Shown: positions 51,117 to 60,260 of the stretch, one piece after another | Layout: the number at the start of each line of letters is the position of its first letter | Numbering within the stretch: the first letter of the stretch is position 1 | DNA from: an uncultured Sphingobacteriaceae bacterium | GTDB taxonomy: Bacteria > Bacteroidota > Bacteroidia > Sphingobacteriales > Sphingobacteriaceae | Assembly (NCBI GenBank): GCA_946480915.1 | Contig: CAMLLO010000009.1 | Coordinates: 1-64,000, forward strand | Length of the DNA stretch: 64,000 bases | Direction of reading: 5' to 3' | Notes under the pieces: model-generated | Databases searched by the model: none | Told to the model about the DNA's origin: nothing | The model's input: only the letters and a program-made list of their open reading frames with translations | Program-made: the position numbers and the translations under genes

Positions 51117-51581
51117 ATGACCGCACAAGCTATTACACCACGTCAGGATTCAGGAAAGACATATATCAGAGATCAGAAAATTTATTGGGACTTTAACGGC
51201 AACAATCTGCTGGAGATAGAAATACCCTCTATTTGTGCAATTGGCGAATACACCACAGTGCATGCACTTCATAGAAACGAATGGTTCATAGTCTTTGTGC
51301 TGTCTAGCACAGAAAGCTTGCAAGTTTCTATGTATGCGGATGGCATTCAAAAAGTATTGACAGAACTATCCTTATTATTTTGCACCGAAATAATGGGCAA
51401 ATTAGCTCTGGAAACAGATTTCAAGAGCAACGTGCTCTTTCCTTCAAGTTTGGCCGGAAAAGAACTATATGAGTTAAAAGTAATTGAATCGAAAACCTGG
51501 TTCGACAGATTTAGAGCCAGATTGGGTTTCGGGTATCCAGTGGAACTGGTATTAAGGCCTGAAGTTTCTGAACTGATTTGA
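51117..51581 (+). CDS. Unknown soluble protein (154 aa)
   Basis: A 154-residue protein with no signal peptide or membrane helix. Its middle alternates beta strands (KIYWDFNGNNLLEIEIP, EWFIVFVLSSTESLQV) and ends GFGYPVELVLRPEVSEL. Not recognised; it starts 75 bases after the previous small gene and could be read with it. Confidence 0.6.
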   Translation: MTAQAITPRQDSGKTYIRDQKIYWDFNGNNLLEIEIPSICAIGEYTTVHALHRNEWFIVFVLSSTESLQVSMYADGIQKVLTELSLLFCTEIMGKLALETDFKSNVLFPSSLAGKELYELKVIESKTWFDRFRARLGFGYPVELVLRPEVSELI

Positions 51582-51606
51582 GTAAATGATTTAATACTTA
51601 AGTAAA

Positions 51607-51837
51607 TTACTTTGAGGAGAGATCCCGATTTTTCAAATACATTTCAATAACCTCTCCTATCTCTCTGGCAGAAACATCCAAATCTTCAGAGCTCTGCAGT
51701 GAAAACTCCCATTCTCCATCTTCCTCCTTACCCAACATTGCTGATCTGCCTGCATAGCTTACAGAATAAAAATTATCGTGTAGACGGGGAACAACCGTAA
51801 AGTTCCTGTCATTGATCTTAACTTGAAACGCTTCCAT
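51607..51837 (-). CDS. Small protein of unknown function (76 aa)
   Basis: A 76-residue acidic protein, predicted beta-rich at the N-terminus (MEAFQVKINDRNFTVVPRL) and helical at the end. Its start looks like a small ligand- or protein-binding fold. Convergent with the gene at 51117. Function unknown. Confidence 0.6.
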   Translation of the reverse strand: MEAFQVKINDRNFTVVPRLHDNFYSVSYAGRSAMLGKEEDGEWEFSLQSSEDLDVSAREIGEVIEMYLKNRDLSSK

Positions 51838-51893
51838 CCCCTATTAATATTTACATCCTGTTTTTTGTTCTTTTCAACTAAAATAAAAACCAG

Positions 51894-51928
51894 TTCAAAA
51901 AAAAAGCATCCGCTTTTGGCGGATGCTT
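51894..51928 (-). terminator. Terminator of the cold-shock gene
   Basis: AAGCATCCGC (51904-51913) and GCGGATGCTT (51919-51928) form a perfect 10-bp stem. Read on the minus strand it is followed by a run of T (the A run at about 51897-51903), downstream of the cold-shock gene. Confidence 0.85.
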
Positions 51929-51950
51929 ACGATTTATATACTAGTGCTGT

Positions 51951-52142
51951 TTAGCTAACTTTTACATTTACCGCGTTTAGACCTTTTTTACCTTGCTCTA
52001 CATCGTAGCTCACAGTATCATTCTCGCGAATGTTATCAATTAGGCCTGAAGAATGAACGAAGATTTCGCTACCACCATTACTTGGTGTGATGAATCCGAA
52101 ACCTTTAGTTTCATTAAAAAATTTTACTGTTCCTTGTTGCAT
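51951..52142 (-). CDS. Cold-shock domain protein
   Basis: A 63-residue single cold-shock domain. RNP1 is KGFGFITP and RNP2 is IFVHSSGL, preceded by MQQGTVKFFNETKG. It binds single-stranded RNA or DNA as an RNA chaperone. It has a leader of about 100 bases before the next gene, where family members often carry thermosensing RNA structure, and a strong terminator. Confidence 0.95.
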   Translation of the reverse strand: MQQGTVKFFNETKGFGFITPSNGGSEIFVHSSGLIDNIRENDTVSYDVEQGKKGLNAVNVKVS

Positions 52143-52254
52143 TATTTTATTATTTATGTATAAGTTCTAAAGGTACAATTAAATTACCTAACTATCAGGA
52201 ATTTATTTGATTTAAATTATTGCAGAGCGGCGCAAAGAAATTATAATTTGCAAC

Positions 52255-52692
52255 ATGAAAGCTCAGAACTATAAAAACCATTCGAGATACTATTATCCGC
52301 ATCATTTTATTTTTTACCCAATTGTTATTGTTCTACTCATTTTAAGTATTCTGGGATTTACCAAATTTAATGAACACAAAATTGAATTTGCAATGCTCGC
52401 CGCTGTATTCTTTCTTATTGGTTGGCTATCTTTTATGATGCGACAACATTATGCCCTTAACAATCAAAACAGGATAATTCGATTAGAACTCCGTCTGCGT
52501 TATTATCAACTTACCGCTAATCGTTTAGAATTACTTGAAGAAAAATTATCCTTTGCTCAACTGGCTGCACTCCGTTTTGCATCCGACACAGAACTTCCAG
52601 AACTTGCGCTTCGTACAGCAGAGGAAGCACTATCTCCTGATGAGATCAAGAAATCTATAAAAAACTGGCTTCCTGATTACATGCGCGCATAA
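52255..52692 (+). CDS. DUF6526-like membrane protein
   Basis: A 145-residue protein with the family-like start MKAQNYKNHSRYYYPHHFI, two membrane helices (about 20-37 and 47-63) and a helical cytoplasmic tail (RIIRLELRLRYYQLT; LSFAQLAALRFASD). I assign DUF6526 from memory of this pattern. The function is unknown. Confidence 0.75.
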   Translation: MKAQNYKNHSRYYYPHHFIFYPIVIVLLILSILGFTKFNEHKIEFAMLAAVFFLIGWLSFMMRQHYALNNQNRIIRLELRLRYYQLTANRLELLEEKLSFAQLAALRFASDTELPELALRTAEEALSPDEIKKSIKNWLPDYMRA

Positions 52693-52750
52693 TTAATCTG
52701 GTGCAATTAAAACTAAAGTTTATACGGTTAGTTCTACTTTAAAAGCACTT

Positions 52751-53308
52751 ATGGAAGAGGAAGAAAAAATTATCTCAGCTGTCAATGAAGAGCAGTTGTG
52801 GCAAGGAGTAATTTCAGATTTCAAAGCAGACCCTGATCCGCTTGATTATCATGTTGTTTTAGAACAACATGAGCGGAGAGTTATTCTGGATATTTACAAC
52901 AACCATGCTGTTGGATTTGAAGCCATGGCATTTACTACGTTCAGCGCATACCTGTTTGGAAGAAATAATTTTCGATTTGCTATCTATAATCAAGGCTTTA
53001 AAGACGAGCTGAGTAAGTTTTTTGGAATGCAGGACGTCGTTTTGGGCTTTAACGATTTTGATGAAAAATTTATCATTAAAACCAATGACGAAAGTAAAAC
53101 CACATTAATTTTCACTAATAAACAACTGAGAAATACTTTACTAAAAGTCCCGGATTTAACTTTTGGAATTGTAGAATATACCTTGGAAGAGGGTGATGGG
53201 AAAGCGCCCTTTCTAGAGTTAAAAATAGAAAAAGCTATTACCGACCCGATACAGTTGAAAGAAATTTATAATGCATTTTTCAACGTATTGTTAATGGTCG
53301 AACAATAG
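52751..53308 (+). CDS. Unknown soluble protein (185 aa)
   Basis: A 185-residue acidic protein without signal or membrane segment. Mixed alpha/beta; notable stretches are YHVVLEQHERRVILDIYNN and LLKVPDLTFGIVEYTLEEG. Not recognised. It follows the DUF6526-like gene after about 58 bases. Confidence 0.6.
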   Translation: MEEEEKIISAVNEEQLWQGVISDFKADPDPLDYHVVLEQHERRVILDIYNNHAVGFEAMAFTTFSAYLFGRNNFRFAIYNQGFKDELSKFFGMQDVVLGFNDFDEKFIIKTNDESKTTLIFTNKQLRNTLLKVPDLTFGIVEYTLEEGDGKAPFLELKIEKAITDPIQLKEIYNAFFNVLLMVEQ

Positions 53309-53361
53309 CTTATCGTGTGGTTTCGCGGCAAAACAGCATGGGTAAATCCCAAAACTTTTAT

Positions 53362-53595
53362 TTATGCCCCTTTTGAAGTCTTCTTGTTTTTGTCTTCAAA
53401 AAAAGGAATCACAACAACTAATACCAATAATGCAACAATAAAAAGGTAAATATCAAGATGGCTATTACCTGAATTAGTGCCTGCAGTATTACTGATATCA
53501 CTATCTACGGGATTCCCTGCAAAAGTATTTACAGAAGAAAACAAAACAAAGGTTAATACAGAGGCAAAGGCAAAGATCTTTTTAGCTAATTTCAT
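53362..53595 (-). CDS. Small exported membrane protein (77 aa)
   Basis: A 77-residue protein with a signal-like start (MKLAKKIFAFASVLTFVLFS, cleavage near TFAG), a Ser/Asn/Thr linker and one C-terminal helix (about 48-66) followed by a basic end. Such proteins are common in Bacteroidota and are unassigned. Confidence 0.6.
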   Translation of the reverse strand: MKLAKKIFAFASVLTFVLFSSVNTFAGNPVDSDISNTAGTNSGNSHLDIYLFIVALLVLVVVIPFFEDKNKKTSKGA

Positions 53596-53699
53596 GATTT
53601 TTTTATTCGCAATAATTCGAGTACAATAGTATTAAAAATAGTTTATTAAGTGTAATGTAGTTTTCAAAAAGTGCAACCCTCTACATTTGCAGAAAATAA

Positions 53700-55208
53700 T
53701 TATTTCAACAGTCTAACTTCATACAAATCTTTTCTGCGATCCTTTAATATCTTAACTGTGCCAAAATGATGGAGCTCGTCCAGCAAATGAAGGTCAACAT
53801 CCACGACGAGCATCATCTCTGTATTCGGAGTGGTTTCTGCCTTAACGGCATTGGTCGGAAAAGCAAAATCTGATGGAGTAAATACCGCTGACTGCGCAAA
53901 TTGGATGTCCATGTTATTCACTTTGGGTAAATTTCCGACGCAGCCGGCTATCGCCACATAGCATTCATTTTCGATTGCACGGGCTTGTGCGCAATGCCTT
54001 ACCCGGGTATAGCCATTTTGAGTATCTGTTAAAAAAGGCACGAATAAAATTTGCATGCCTTGATCGGCATAGATCCTGCTTAGTTCTGGAAATTCGACAT
54101 CATAACAAATCAAAATACCGACTTTGCCGCAATCGGTATCGAATACCTGAATCTTATCCCCACCAATCATACCATAATACTTTTGTTCATTTGGCGTGAT
54201 ATGGATCTTCCGGTATTCTTCAGTTTTACCGGTCCTGTGGCAAAGGTAAGTAGCGTTATATAACTTGTTATTTTCAATTATAGGCATGCTCCCCGAAATG
54301 ATATTTACATTATAAGAGAGTGCATATGTTTGAATTTTTGCGACGATTTCTTCAGTTAACTCGGCCAGCTTCCGCATAGCTTCCATTTCGGGCAAATGGT
54401 TATATGGCTGCAAAAGAGGCGTATTAAACAACTCCGGAAACATAATAAAATCCGATTTATAACCACTAACTGCGTCCACAAAGAATTCTACCTGCTCGTA
54501 AAAACTATCCATATCAGGGAAAAGACGCATTTGCCATTGCACTAAGCCAATACGGATAGTTTTAGCCGAACGTGCCGAAGCATCAATACCCTGGTAATAA
54601 ATATTATTCCATTCTATCAGCGTCGCAAATTCTTTCGATTCATGATCACCGGGCAAATAGTTTTTAAGAACTTTCCGCACATGGAAATCATTTGATATCT
54701 GAAATGTAAGGGTTGGATCGAATAATTCTTTGGCTTTTACTTTATCTATATACTGTCTCGGACTTAGTTGATCAGCATGGGCATGATAACCCGGAATCCG
54801 TCCGCCCGCGATGATACTCTTAAGATTCAATGTTTCGCACAGTTCCTTTCTTGCTTCATATAACCTTCTGCCCAACCGCAGGCCCCGATATTCAGGAGAA
54901 ACAAAAATCTCAATTCCATATAAAGTATCGCCGTTGGGATCATGCGTTGAGAATGTGTACTCGCCGGTAATCAGTTTATAAGTATGCTTATCCCCATACT
55001 GGTCATAATCCACTATAATAGCTAGCGAACAGGCCACAACTTTATCATCTACAGCAATACAGAGCTGCCCCTCCGGAAAGAGCGTTAACAACTTGGCTAT
55101 TGTCTGCTTACCCCAAATTTGCCCTCCAAGCGTATCATATGCCTGTTCCATCGACTCCTTTAGGTCATCATAATCCTCAAGGGTAAGTTTTCTAAGTTCA
55201 ATATTCAT
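53700..55208 (-). CDS. Bifunctional GNAT acetyltransferase / carbon-nitrogen hydrolase
   Basis: A 502-residue fusion. Residues 1-200 are a GNAT domain (YGIEIFVSPEYRGLRLGRRL is the acetyl-CoA loop). Residues about 222-495 are a nitrilase-superfamily amidase with Glu in IMFPELFNTPLL, Lys in YRKIHITPNEQ and Cys in GILICYDVEFPELS. The architecture is known in Bacteroidota. The substrate is unknown; the amidase part resembles amine or amide detoxifiers. Single gene with its own promoter region. It is distinct from aguB at 41771. Confidence 0.93.
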   Translation of the reverse strand: MNIELRKLTLEDYDDLKESMEQAYDTLGGQIWGKQTIAKLLTLFPEGQLCIAVDDKVVACSLAIIVDYDQYGDKHTYKLITGEYTFSTHDPNGDTLYGIEIFVSPEYRGLRLGRRLYEARKELCETLNLKSIIAGGRIPGYHAHADQLSPRQYIDKVKAKELFDPTLTFQISNDFHVRKVLKNYLPGDHESKEFATLIEWNNIYYQGIDASARSAKTIRIGLVQWQMRLFPDMDSFYEQVEFFVDAVSGYKSDFIMFPELFNTPLLQPYNHLPEMEAMRKLAELTEEIVAKIQTYALSYNVNIISGSMPIIENNKLYNATYLCHRTGKTEEYRKIHITPNEQKYYGMIGGDKIQVFDTDCGKVGILICYDVEFPELSRIYADQGMQILFVPFLTDTQNGYTRVRHCAQARAIENECYVAIAGCVGNLPKVNNMDIQFAQSAVFTPSDFAFPTNAVKAETTPNTEMMLVVDVDLHLLDELHHFGTVKILKDRRKDLYEVRLLK

Positions 55209-55355
55209 TTATTCGATTCTATTCGCAAACCCATATTTATGAGTTTGTACAATGTTAACGATAAAGGTTGGGAATAGTTATCCCTACTTTACTCCATCCT
55301 GGCCGCTAATTCAGTAATCAGGGAAGTGTTATCAGTAAAGTAAAAATCAATTCAC

Positions 55356-55388
55356 ATTGAAGCATTCCTAAACAGATGATTACCTTTG
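55356..55388 (+). promoter_or_regulatory. Probable promoter of the CvfB gene
   Basis: TACCTTTG (55381-55388) is an exact -7 box. ATTG (55356-55359) matches three of four bases of the -33 box with a 21-base spacer. It leaves a leader of about 35 bases before the ATG at 55429. Confidence 0.55.
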
Positions 55389-55428
55389 CATTTCGTAAAT
55401 CGACGCATTTCAAAAAACAGCTCAGATC

Positions 55429-56280
55429 ATGATAAAAATCGGCACCTATAATTATCTCAAGGTAAAAAACACATCTCCGGAAGGATTAATCCTTACGGAT
55501 GGCGAACAAGAGGTGCTTCTTCCGGATTTTAAGCAGTCGGCAGAAATAGGTGAAGAGCTACTAGTTTTTGTCTATCACCAGAAAGATGGCGGCATCATCG
55601 CCACCAGTAAGCGGCCATACGCCTGTGCCGGTGATTTCGCATTTTTAAAAGTTGTGGATAAAAATGCCAGCGGTACATTCATGGACCTTGGCATTGATAA
55701 GGATCTTTTTATACCGTCGGAAAAACAACTGTACCCACTTGAAAAAGGCAAACGATATGTTGTTTACGTGTATCTGGATAAATTGGAAGGCAAACTTACG
55801 GCAACTACCTGGTTAGAAGACAAAGTAGAAACCGATTTAAGCCATCTGGAAGAAGGCGATGAAGTTAGTTTGATGATTTACGATAAAAGCGACCTTGGAT
55901 ACAGTGCTATAATCAACAATAAATATATCGGCTTATTATATCGTAACGAAGTTTACGAAGAACTTGAGATTGGTGAATCGAGGGTTGGATATATTAAAAA
56001 AATCAGAGAAGAAAACAATAAAATAGATCTCAGTCTGCGTCAGGTTGGTTTTGATTTCATCCTTGATTCGAGGGACGTGGTGCTGAATATTCTGAAGAAA
56101 AATGATGGTGTATTAAATCTGGGCGACAAAAGCTCTCCTGAAGAGATTCGAGACCGATTGAAGATGAGTAAAAAAGCATTCAAACAAGTTATTGGCGGAT
56201 TGTACAAACAGCGCTTGATTACTATGACCGAAAACGAGATCAGGCTTGTACCTGAAGAAAAAGATTTAGAAGCTGAGTAA
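55429..56280 (+). CDS. cvfB: CvfB-like S1-domain RNA-binding protein
   Basis: A 283-residue protein with tandem S1-like beta-barrels (about 1-65, 66-135 and 145-210, each with patterns like GTFMDLGIDKDLFIPSEKQ) and a C-terminal winged helix (about 225-280, SKKAFKQVIGGLYKQRLITM). CvfB proteins bind RNA and affect virulence factors in Staphylococcus; here a general RNA role is likely. The start ATG leads straight into the first barrel. Confidence 0.9.
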   Translation: MIKIGTYNYLKVKNTSPEGLILTDGEQEVLLPDFKQSAEIGEELLVFVYHQKDGGIIATSKRPYACAGDFAFLKVVDKNASGTFMDLGIDKDLFIPSEKQLYPLEKGKRYVVYVYLDKLEGKLTATTWLEDKVETDLSHLEEGDEVSLMIYDKSDLGYSAIINNKYIGLLYRNEVYEELEIGESRVGYIKKIREENNKIDLSLRQVGFDFILDSRDVVLNILKKNDGVLNLGDKSSPEEIRDRLKMSKKAFKQVIGGLYKQRLITMTENEIRLVPEEKDLEAE

Positions 56281-56307
56281 AATATCCGAGCAATGAAAAT
56301 ATAAGAT

Positions 56308-56346
56308 CAAAAAAAATGCCACGAAATAAAGCGTAGCATTTTTTTC
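56308..56346. terminator. Bidirectional terminator between CvfB and DnaJ-KTSC genes
   Basis: ATGCCACG (56316-56323) and CGTAGCAT (56332-56339) form a stem with one mismatch. Runs of A before it and of T after it give a T run on both strands. Confidence 0.75.
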
Positions 56347-56373
56347 TCTGCGATGCAGATAAAGTAAAGTATA

Positions 56374-56823
56374 TTAAGCAGTAGCAACCAATTTGCTGGT
56401 GCTTCTGTAAACGTACGAGTTAAAAATATGTCTCCTGGCAAATCTACCCGGCGAGTCAGCATTAACAAGCTTTACATACACAGCTTTTGGAACATCAAAA
56501 TATTCGTAAACACTCCCGTCGAAAAAGTTCACTGTCAATACCTGAGATTTGTATTCAAAATCGGCAATGTTTGAGGTTGTGGTTGTGATGGTATATTCTT
56601 CTAAAGATTGCTTACGGGTTTCGGGAGCAATACTTACTAAAAAGTGATAGGCTTCAATAATAGTTTTACTTTTTTCTTCTGCCTCTAATTTACTTTCAGC
56701 GCTATCCTGAAATTTATCCGGGTGCCAGTTTTTCATTAACGTACGGTAAACCGTTTTTAATTCTTGTAACTCTGCAGCTTCGTTTACTCCTAAAAGTTTT
56801 CTGTAATCAACAATTTTCTTCAT
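56374..56823 (-). CDS. DnaJ-domain protein fused to a KTSC domain
   Basis: A 149-residue protein. Residues about 5-65 are a J-domain with the diagnostic HPD at 34-36 (NWHPDKF), which stimulates Hsp70 ATPase. Residues about 83-145 resemble the KTSC domain (IADFEYKSQVLTVNFFDGS, SPGRFARRHI), found at the C-terminus of some LysRS proteins and alone, of unknown function. Neither a Gly/Phe region nor a zinc finger follows, so it is a specialised co-chaperone. It is flanked by convergent cvfB. Confidence 0.88.
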   Translation of the reverse strand: MKKIVDYRKLLGVNEAAELQELKTVYRTLMKNWHPDKFQDSAESKLEAEEKSKTIIEAYHFLVSIAPETRKQSLEEYTITTTTSNIADFEYKSQVLTVNFFDGSVYEYFDVPKAVYVKLVNADSPGRFARRHIFNSYVYRSTSKLVATA

Positions 56824-56959
56824 GTACCAATTCGTATATTCTTGAAAACGTTTGCAAATGAGAATTCACATGCTTCTTTTTTCGCGAAATAATTCGCAAA
56901 GGTACAGTTAAAAATCTGCTAAACAGGATTTACCAGAATATATATTTTAGCCCCGAGAT

Positions 56960-57736
56960 CTATTCAACGTTTTTCGGATTAAACATCTTGTCAACTATCG
57001 AAAACAGCTCCGGATGTTTTTCCGCAAACTGCGCGGGCTTTTCGAAAAAGTACTCTGAAACTACTGCAAAAAATTCGGCTTCGTTAGTAAGAGCATAGGG
57101 ATCAATATCAGACTTCCCCTGCTGGATCCGCCTGATTTCTTGCTCCATTGCCTTGATCCATGGAATCGTATAACTGTGGGTGAGCAATAACTCCGGAATC
57201 CCATCAATCGAACCATCTGCTTTGTCGAGCAGATGAACAAATTCATGGATGGCAGTATTCTGGACTCCTCCCGGTTGAAATCCACGGTGCAGAGCTATTT
57301 TGGATAATACCATTTGTCCGTTCATAAAACCAGAACCAACCATGCCAAGTGTACTGCGGCCCTCCCCTTCGTATTGAAATTCGTCATTAAAAGTATCCCG
57401 ATATAAAATCACGTTAGTGAGATTTCTGTATTCCCAGTTTCCGAAATTAAAAATTGGAATAATTGCACTGGCAGCCACCAGAACCCTGTCTGTATCATCT
57501 ATTTCAGTACCTACACCTTCTATCGTGGTTCGTTCCAGAAATAAACAAACTTTTTCGGCAAATCTCTCCTTTTCCACATCCTTCAGATTACGATAAAATA
57601 ATACTTCCTGTTGAAGCAGATTACCGTATTTCTCTTTTAAGTGAGGAAGAATACCTGCTTTGCGCTGGAGTTTTCTGAAATACAGAGCAAGGGCTATTAA
57701 AATTGCGGAAGCCGAAACAACCAGGAGTACAAACAT
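56960..57736 (-). CDS. MtfA-family zinc-dependent peptidase
   Basis: A 258-residue membrane-anchored peptidase with one N-terminal hydrophobic segment (about 2-20). The zinc site is HEFVH at 164-168, and a downstream Glu in NEAEFFAVVSEYFF completes the gluzincin ligands. The family's E. coli member MtfA binds the regulator Mlc. The gene lies divergent from ccoI across a 119-base spacer that carries a CRP/FNR-type palindrome. Confidence 0.9.
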   Translation of the reverse strand: MFVLLVVSASAILIALALYFRKLQRKAGILPHLKEKYGNLLQQEVLFYRNLKDVEKERFAEKVCLFLERTTIEGVGTEIDDTDRVLVAASAIIPIFNFGNWEYRNLTNVILYRDTFNDEFQYEGEGRSTLGMVGSGFMNGQMVLSKIALHRGFQPGGVQNTAIHEFVHLLDKADGSIDGIPELLLTHSYTIPWIKAMEQEIRRIQQGKSDIDPYALTNEAEFFAVVSEYFFEKPAQFAEKHPELFSIVDKMFNPKNVE

Positions 57737-57771
57737 GCATTGAAATTAACATTAAATCTTCATTTCTATCA

Positions 57772-57791
57772 TTTGTGATTTTAATCACAAA
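57772..57791. promoter_or_regulatory. CRP/FNR-type operator
   Basis: TTTGTGAT-TTTA-ATCACAAA is a perfect 8-bp inverted repeat. It fits the CRP pattern TGTGA-N6-TCACA and resembles FNR sites. A -7-like element AATCTTTG ends at 57840, so a start near 57847 would put the site centre about 65 bases upstream, the position expected for class I activation of ccoI. Whether it also acts on mtfA is open. Confidence 0.7.
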
Positions 57792-57855
57792 ATGTGATAA
57801 CAGACATCATTCAAATCGGAGTCAATTGATCGAATCTTTGTAAGCAAAGACTAAT

Positions 57856-60243
57856 ATGACAAACAACACAATAATTGAGGCGCAATGTTTTCATTGCGGT
57901 ACAGACACACAGAATTCAGCTTATGTTTTTGACGACAAAGCATTCTGCTGTATTGGATGTCAGAGTGTTTACCAGGTTCTGTCTTCAAATAGTTTGTGCG
58001 ACTATTACAGGTATAATGACACTCCTGGTCAAACACAATCTAGTAAAGAAAAGCAATTTGCCTACCTGGACGAAGACAGCATTACTGCAGATCTTGTCGA
58101 TTTTAAAAACGAAAACATCACTGTAATCACGCTCTATATTCCATCTATACATTGCAGTTCATGCATTTGGCTTCTGGAACATTTACATAAACTCAACCCG
58201 GGGGTAGTACATTCAAGAATTGATTTCTTGAAAAAACAGGTCGCGATAACTTTTAGGCACAATGAAATATCATTAAGGAAGCTTGTTGAACTATTAATTT
58301 CAATTGGCTACGAGCCGTTAATAAGTTTGCAGGACGTTGTAAAAGAAAAACAGAGCTCGGTAAACAGAGAGCTTATCAAAAAAATTGCGGTAGCAGGCTT
58401 GTGCATGGGTAATGTAATGCTTTTTAGCTTTCCGGAATACTTTGGTCTGTCGGAATATGAGCAACACTACAAAGTACTTTTTGGCTGGCTCAATCTGGCA
58501 TTTGCAGTTCCCGCGACCTTCTACTGCAGCAGGGAGTTTTTTACCTCTGCCTGGGCAGGATTAAAAAACAGGCTAATAAACCTTGACACTCCTTTAGCTG
58601 TAATTATCACTGTATTATTTCTCAGAACAGTAGTTGAAATCACGACTCAAACCGGCGCCGGATTTTCGGATACTTTAACAGGACTAATTTTTCTGTTGCT
58701 GATGGGGAGGTGGGTTAAACAGCGCACCTATTATCATTTATCCTTTGAGCGCGACTATCGTTCGTACTTTCCCGTGGCAGTTAGCGTATTAAAAGACAAC
58801 AAAGAAAAATGTACAGCCATAGCTGAACTGAGCATTGGGGATCGGATTCTGATCCGTAATAACGAAATCCTTCCGGCAGATTCTATTTTGATGAAAGGAG
58901 ACGGTTACTTTGATTTTAGCTTTGTCACAGGCGAATCGGATCCGATTAGGAAGGTACTGGGAGAAATTGTATATGCAGGAGGAAGGCAGGTTGGAGAAGC
59001 CGTTGAACTTGAAATTATCAAACCGGTTTCGCAAAGTTACCTTACCAATTTATGGAACAACGATACATTTACACGCAAAAAGTCTATTCAGAATTTTAAC
59101 GACAGCATTGCCAAATACTTCAGTCTGGTTACTTTTATCATTGCGATCTCCGCAGCAGGCTTCTGGATCTACTCATCAGATATGAATAAGGCCTGGGCCG
59201 CTTTTACAGCAGTTCTGATTGTCGCATGTCCCTGTGTGTTATCATTAAGCACACCCTTTACACTCTCAGCAGTTCTTGGAATTTTTGATAAAAATCAATT
59301 CTATTTAAAGAACACCGACGCGGTTGAACAACTTGCTCGGATCGACACCATTGTATTTGATAAAACTGGCACGATTACCTCCTCAGAAGCTGTAAACATT
59401 ACATTTTCGGGAAAATTGGCTTTCGAAGAAAAGTTTTTAGTGGCTTCGCTTGCCCGAAACTCTGCTCATCCCCTTAGCCGCGAAATTATAAAATGGTTGA
59501 AATGGGATGATTTTATCAAGGTGACAAATTTTATCGAAGTTCCCGGAAAAGGCATTGCCGGTTTCATTGACAACAAAGCGGTAATTTTAGGCAATCAGGC
59601 ATTTGTGCCTTCGGCCGATCGATCGAATAAAGACCATTCTATTGTTCATCTGGAAATTGAAGGAGAATATAAGGGTCATTTTAAAATCACTCATCAATGG
59701 AGACCCGGAATAAAAAGCATTTTCCACACACTATCGGATAAATTTAACCTTTACCTATTATCAGGAGATAACGCGGGCGAAAAAGCGAGTCTTGCTTCTA
59801 TATTTCCCCACCCTAATCAGATGTTTTTCAAACAATCGCCCCAGGATAAGCTGGACTATGTTAAAAACCTACAGGAGGAACACTCCATCGTTATGATGTG
59901 TGGTGATGGCTTAAATGATGCCGGGGCTTTAAAACAAAGCGAATTTGGTATTGCTGTTACAGATAACATCAACAATTTTAGTCCGGGTTGCGATGCGGTT
60001 CTACACGGCGATTCGTTAAACCTTTTGCCTAAGTTTATTGCGCAGTCAAAAAAAGCAATGAAAACCATCAGGCTAAGTTTCGCTATAGCAAGTGCATATA
60101 ACCTTGTGGGTGTATATTTTGCGATTCAAGGAACACTTTCGCCATTAACCGCGGCTGTTTTGATGCCGCTAAGCACAATAACTATTATTTCATTTACATC
60201 ATTTAGCACGCGGTACTTTGCCCGGCAAAACGGATTAAAATAA
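57856..60243 (+). CDS. ccoI: Copper-transporting P-type ATPase for cbb3 oxidase assembly
   Basis: A 795-residue P1B ATPase. The N-terminus has paired cysteines (C11/C14 and C31-C35, FCCIGC) and then a metal-binding domain with C100-SS-C103. Eight membrane helices are expected; the ion motif is CPC at 458-460 (VACPCVLSLSTP). The phosphorylation site is D502 in FDKTGT, and the hinge GDGLNDAGAL follows. This CcoI/FixI type exports copper for cbb3-type oxidase assembly. It is immediately followed by ccoS, but ccoNOP does not follow. Confidence 0.94.
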   Translation: MTNNTIIEAQCFHCGTDTQNSAYVFDDKAFCCIGCQSVYQVLSSNSLCDYYRYNDTPGQTQSSKEKQFAYLDEDSITADLVDFKNENITVITLYIPSIHCSSCIWLLEHLHKLNPGVVHSRIDFLKKQVAITFRHNEISLRKLVELLISIGYEPLISLQDVVKEKQSSVNRELIKKIAVAGLCMGNVMLFSFPEYFGLSEYEQHYKVLFGWLNLAFAVPATFYCSREFFTSAWAGLKNRLINLDTPLAVIITVLFLRTVVEITTQTGAGFSDTLTGLIFLLLMGRWVKQRTYYHLSFERDYRSYFPVAVSVLKDNKEKCTAIAELSIGDRILIRNNEILPADSILMKGDGYFDFSFVTGESDPIRKVLGEIVYAGGRQVGEAVELEIIKPVSQSYLTNLWNNDTFTRKKSIQNFNDSIAKYFSLVTFIIAISAAGFWIYSSDMNKAWAAFTAVLIVACPCVLSLSTPFTLSAVLGIFDKNQFYLKNTDAVEQLARIDTIVFDKTGTITSSEAVNITFSGKLAFEEKFLVASLARNSAHPLSREIIKWLKWDDFIKVTNFIEVPGKGIAGFIDNKAVILGNQAFVPSADRSNKDHSIVHLEIEGEYKGHFKITHQWRPGIKSIFHTLSDKFNLYLLSGDNAGEKASLASIFPHPNQMFFKQSPQDKLDYVKNLQEEHSIVMMCGDGLNDAGALKQSEFGIAVTDNINNFSPGCDAVLHGDSLNLLPKFIAQSKKAMKTIRLSFAIASAYNLVGVYFAIQGTLSPLTAAVLMPLSTITIISFTSFSTRYFARQNGLK

Positions 60244-60260
60244 TTTTATCAAGTTAAGAT

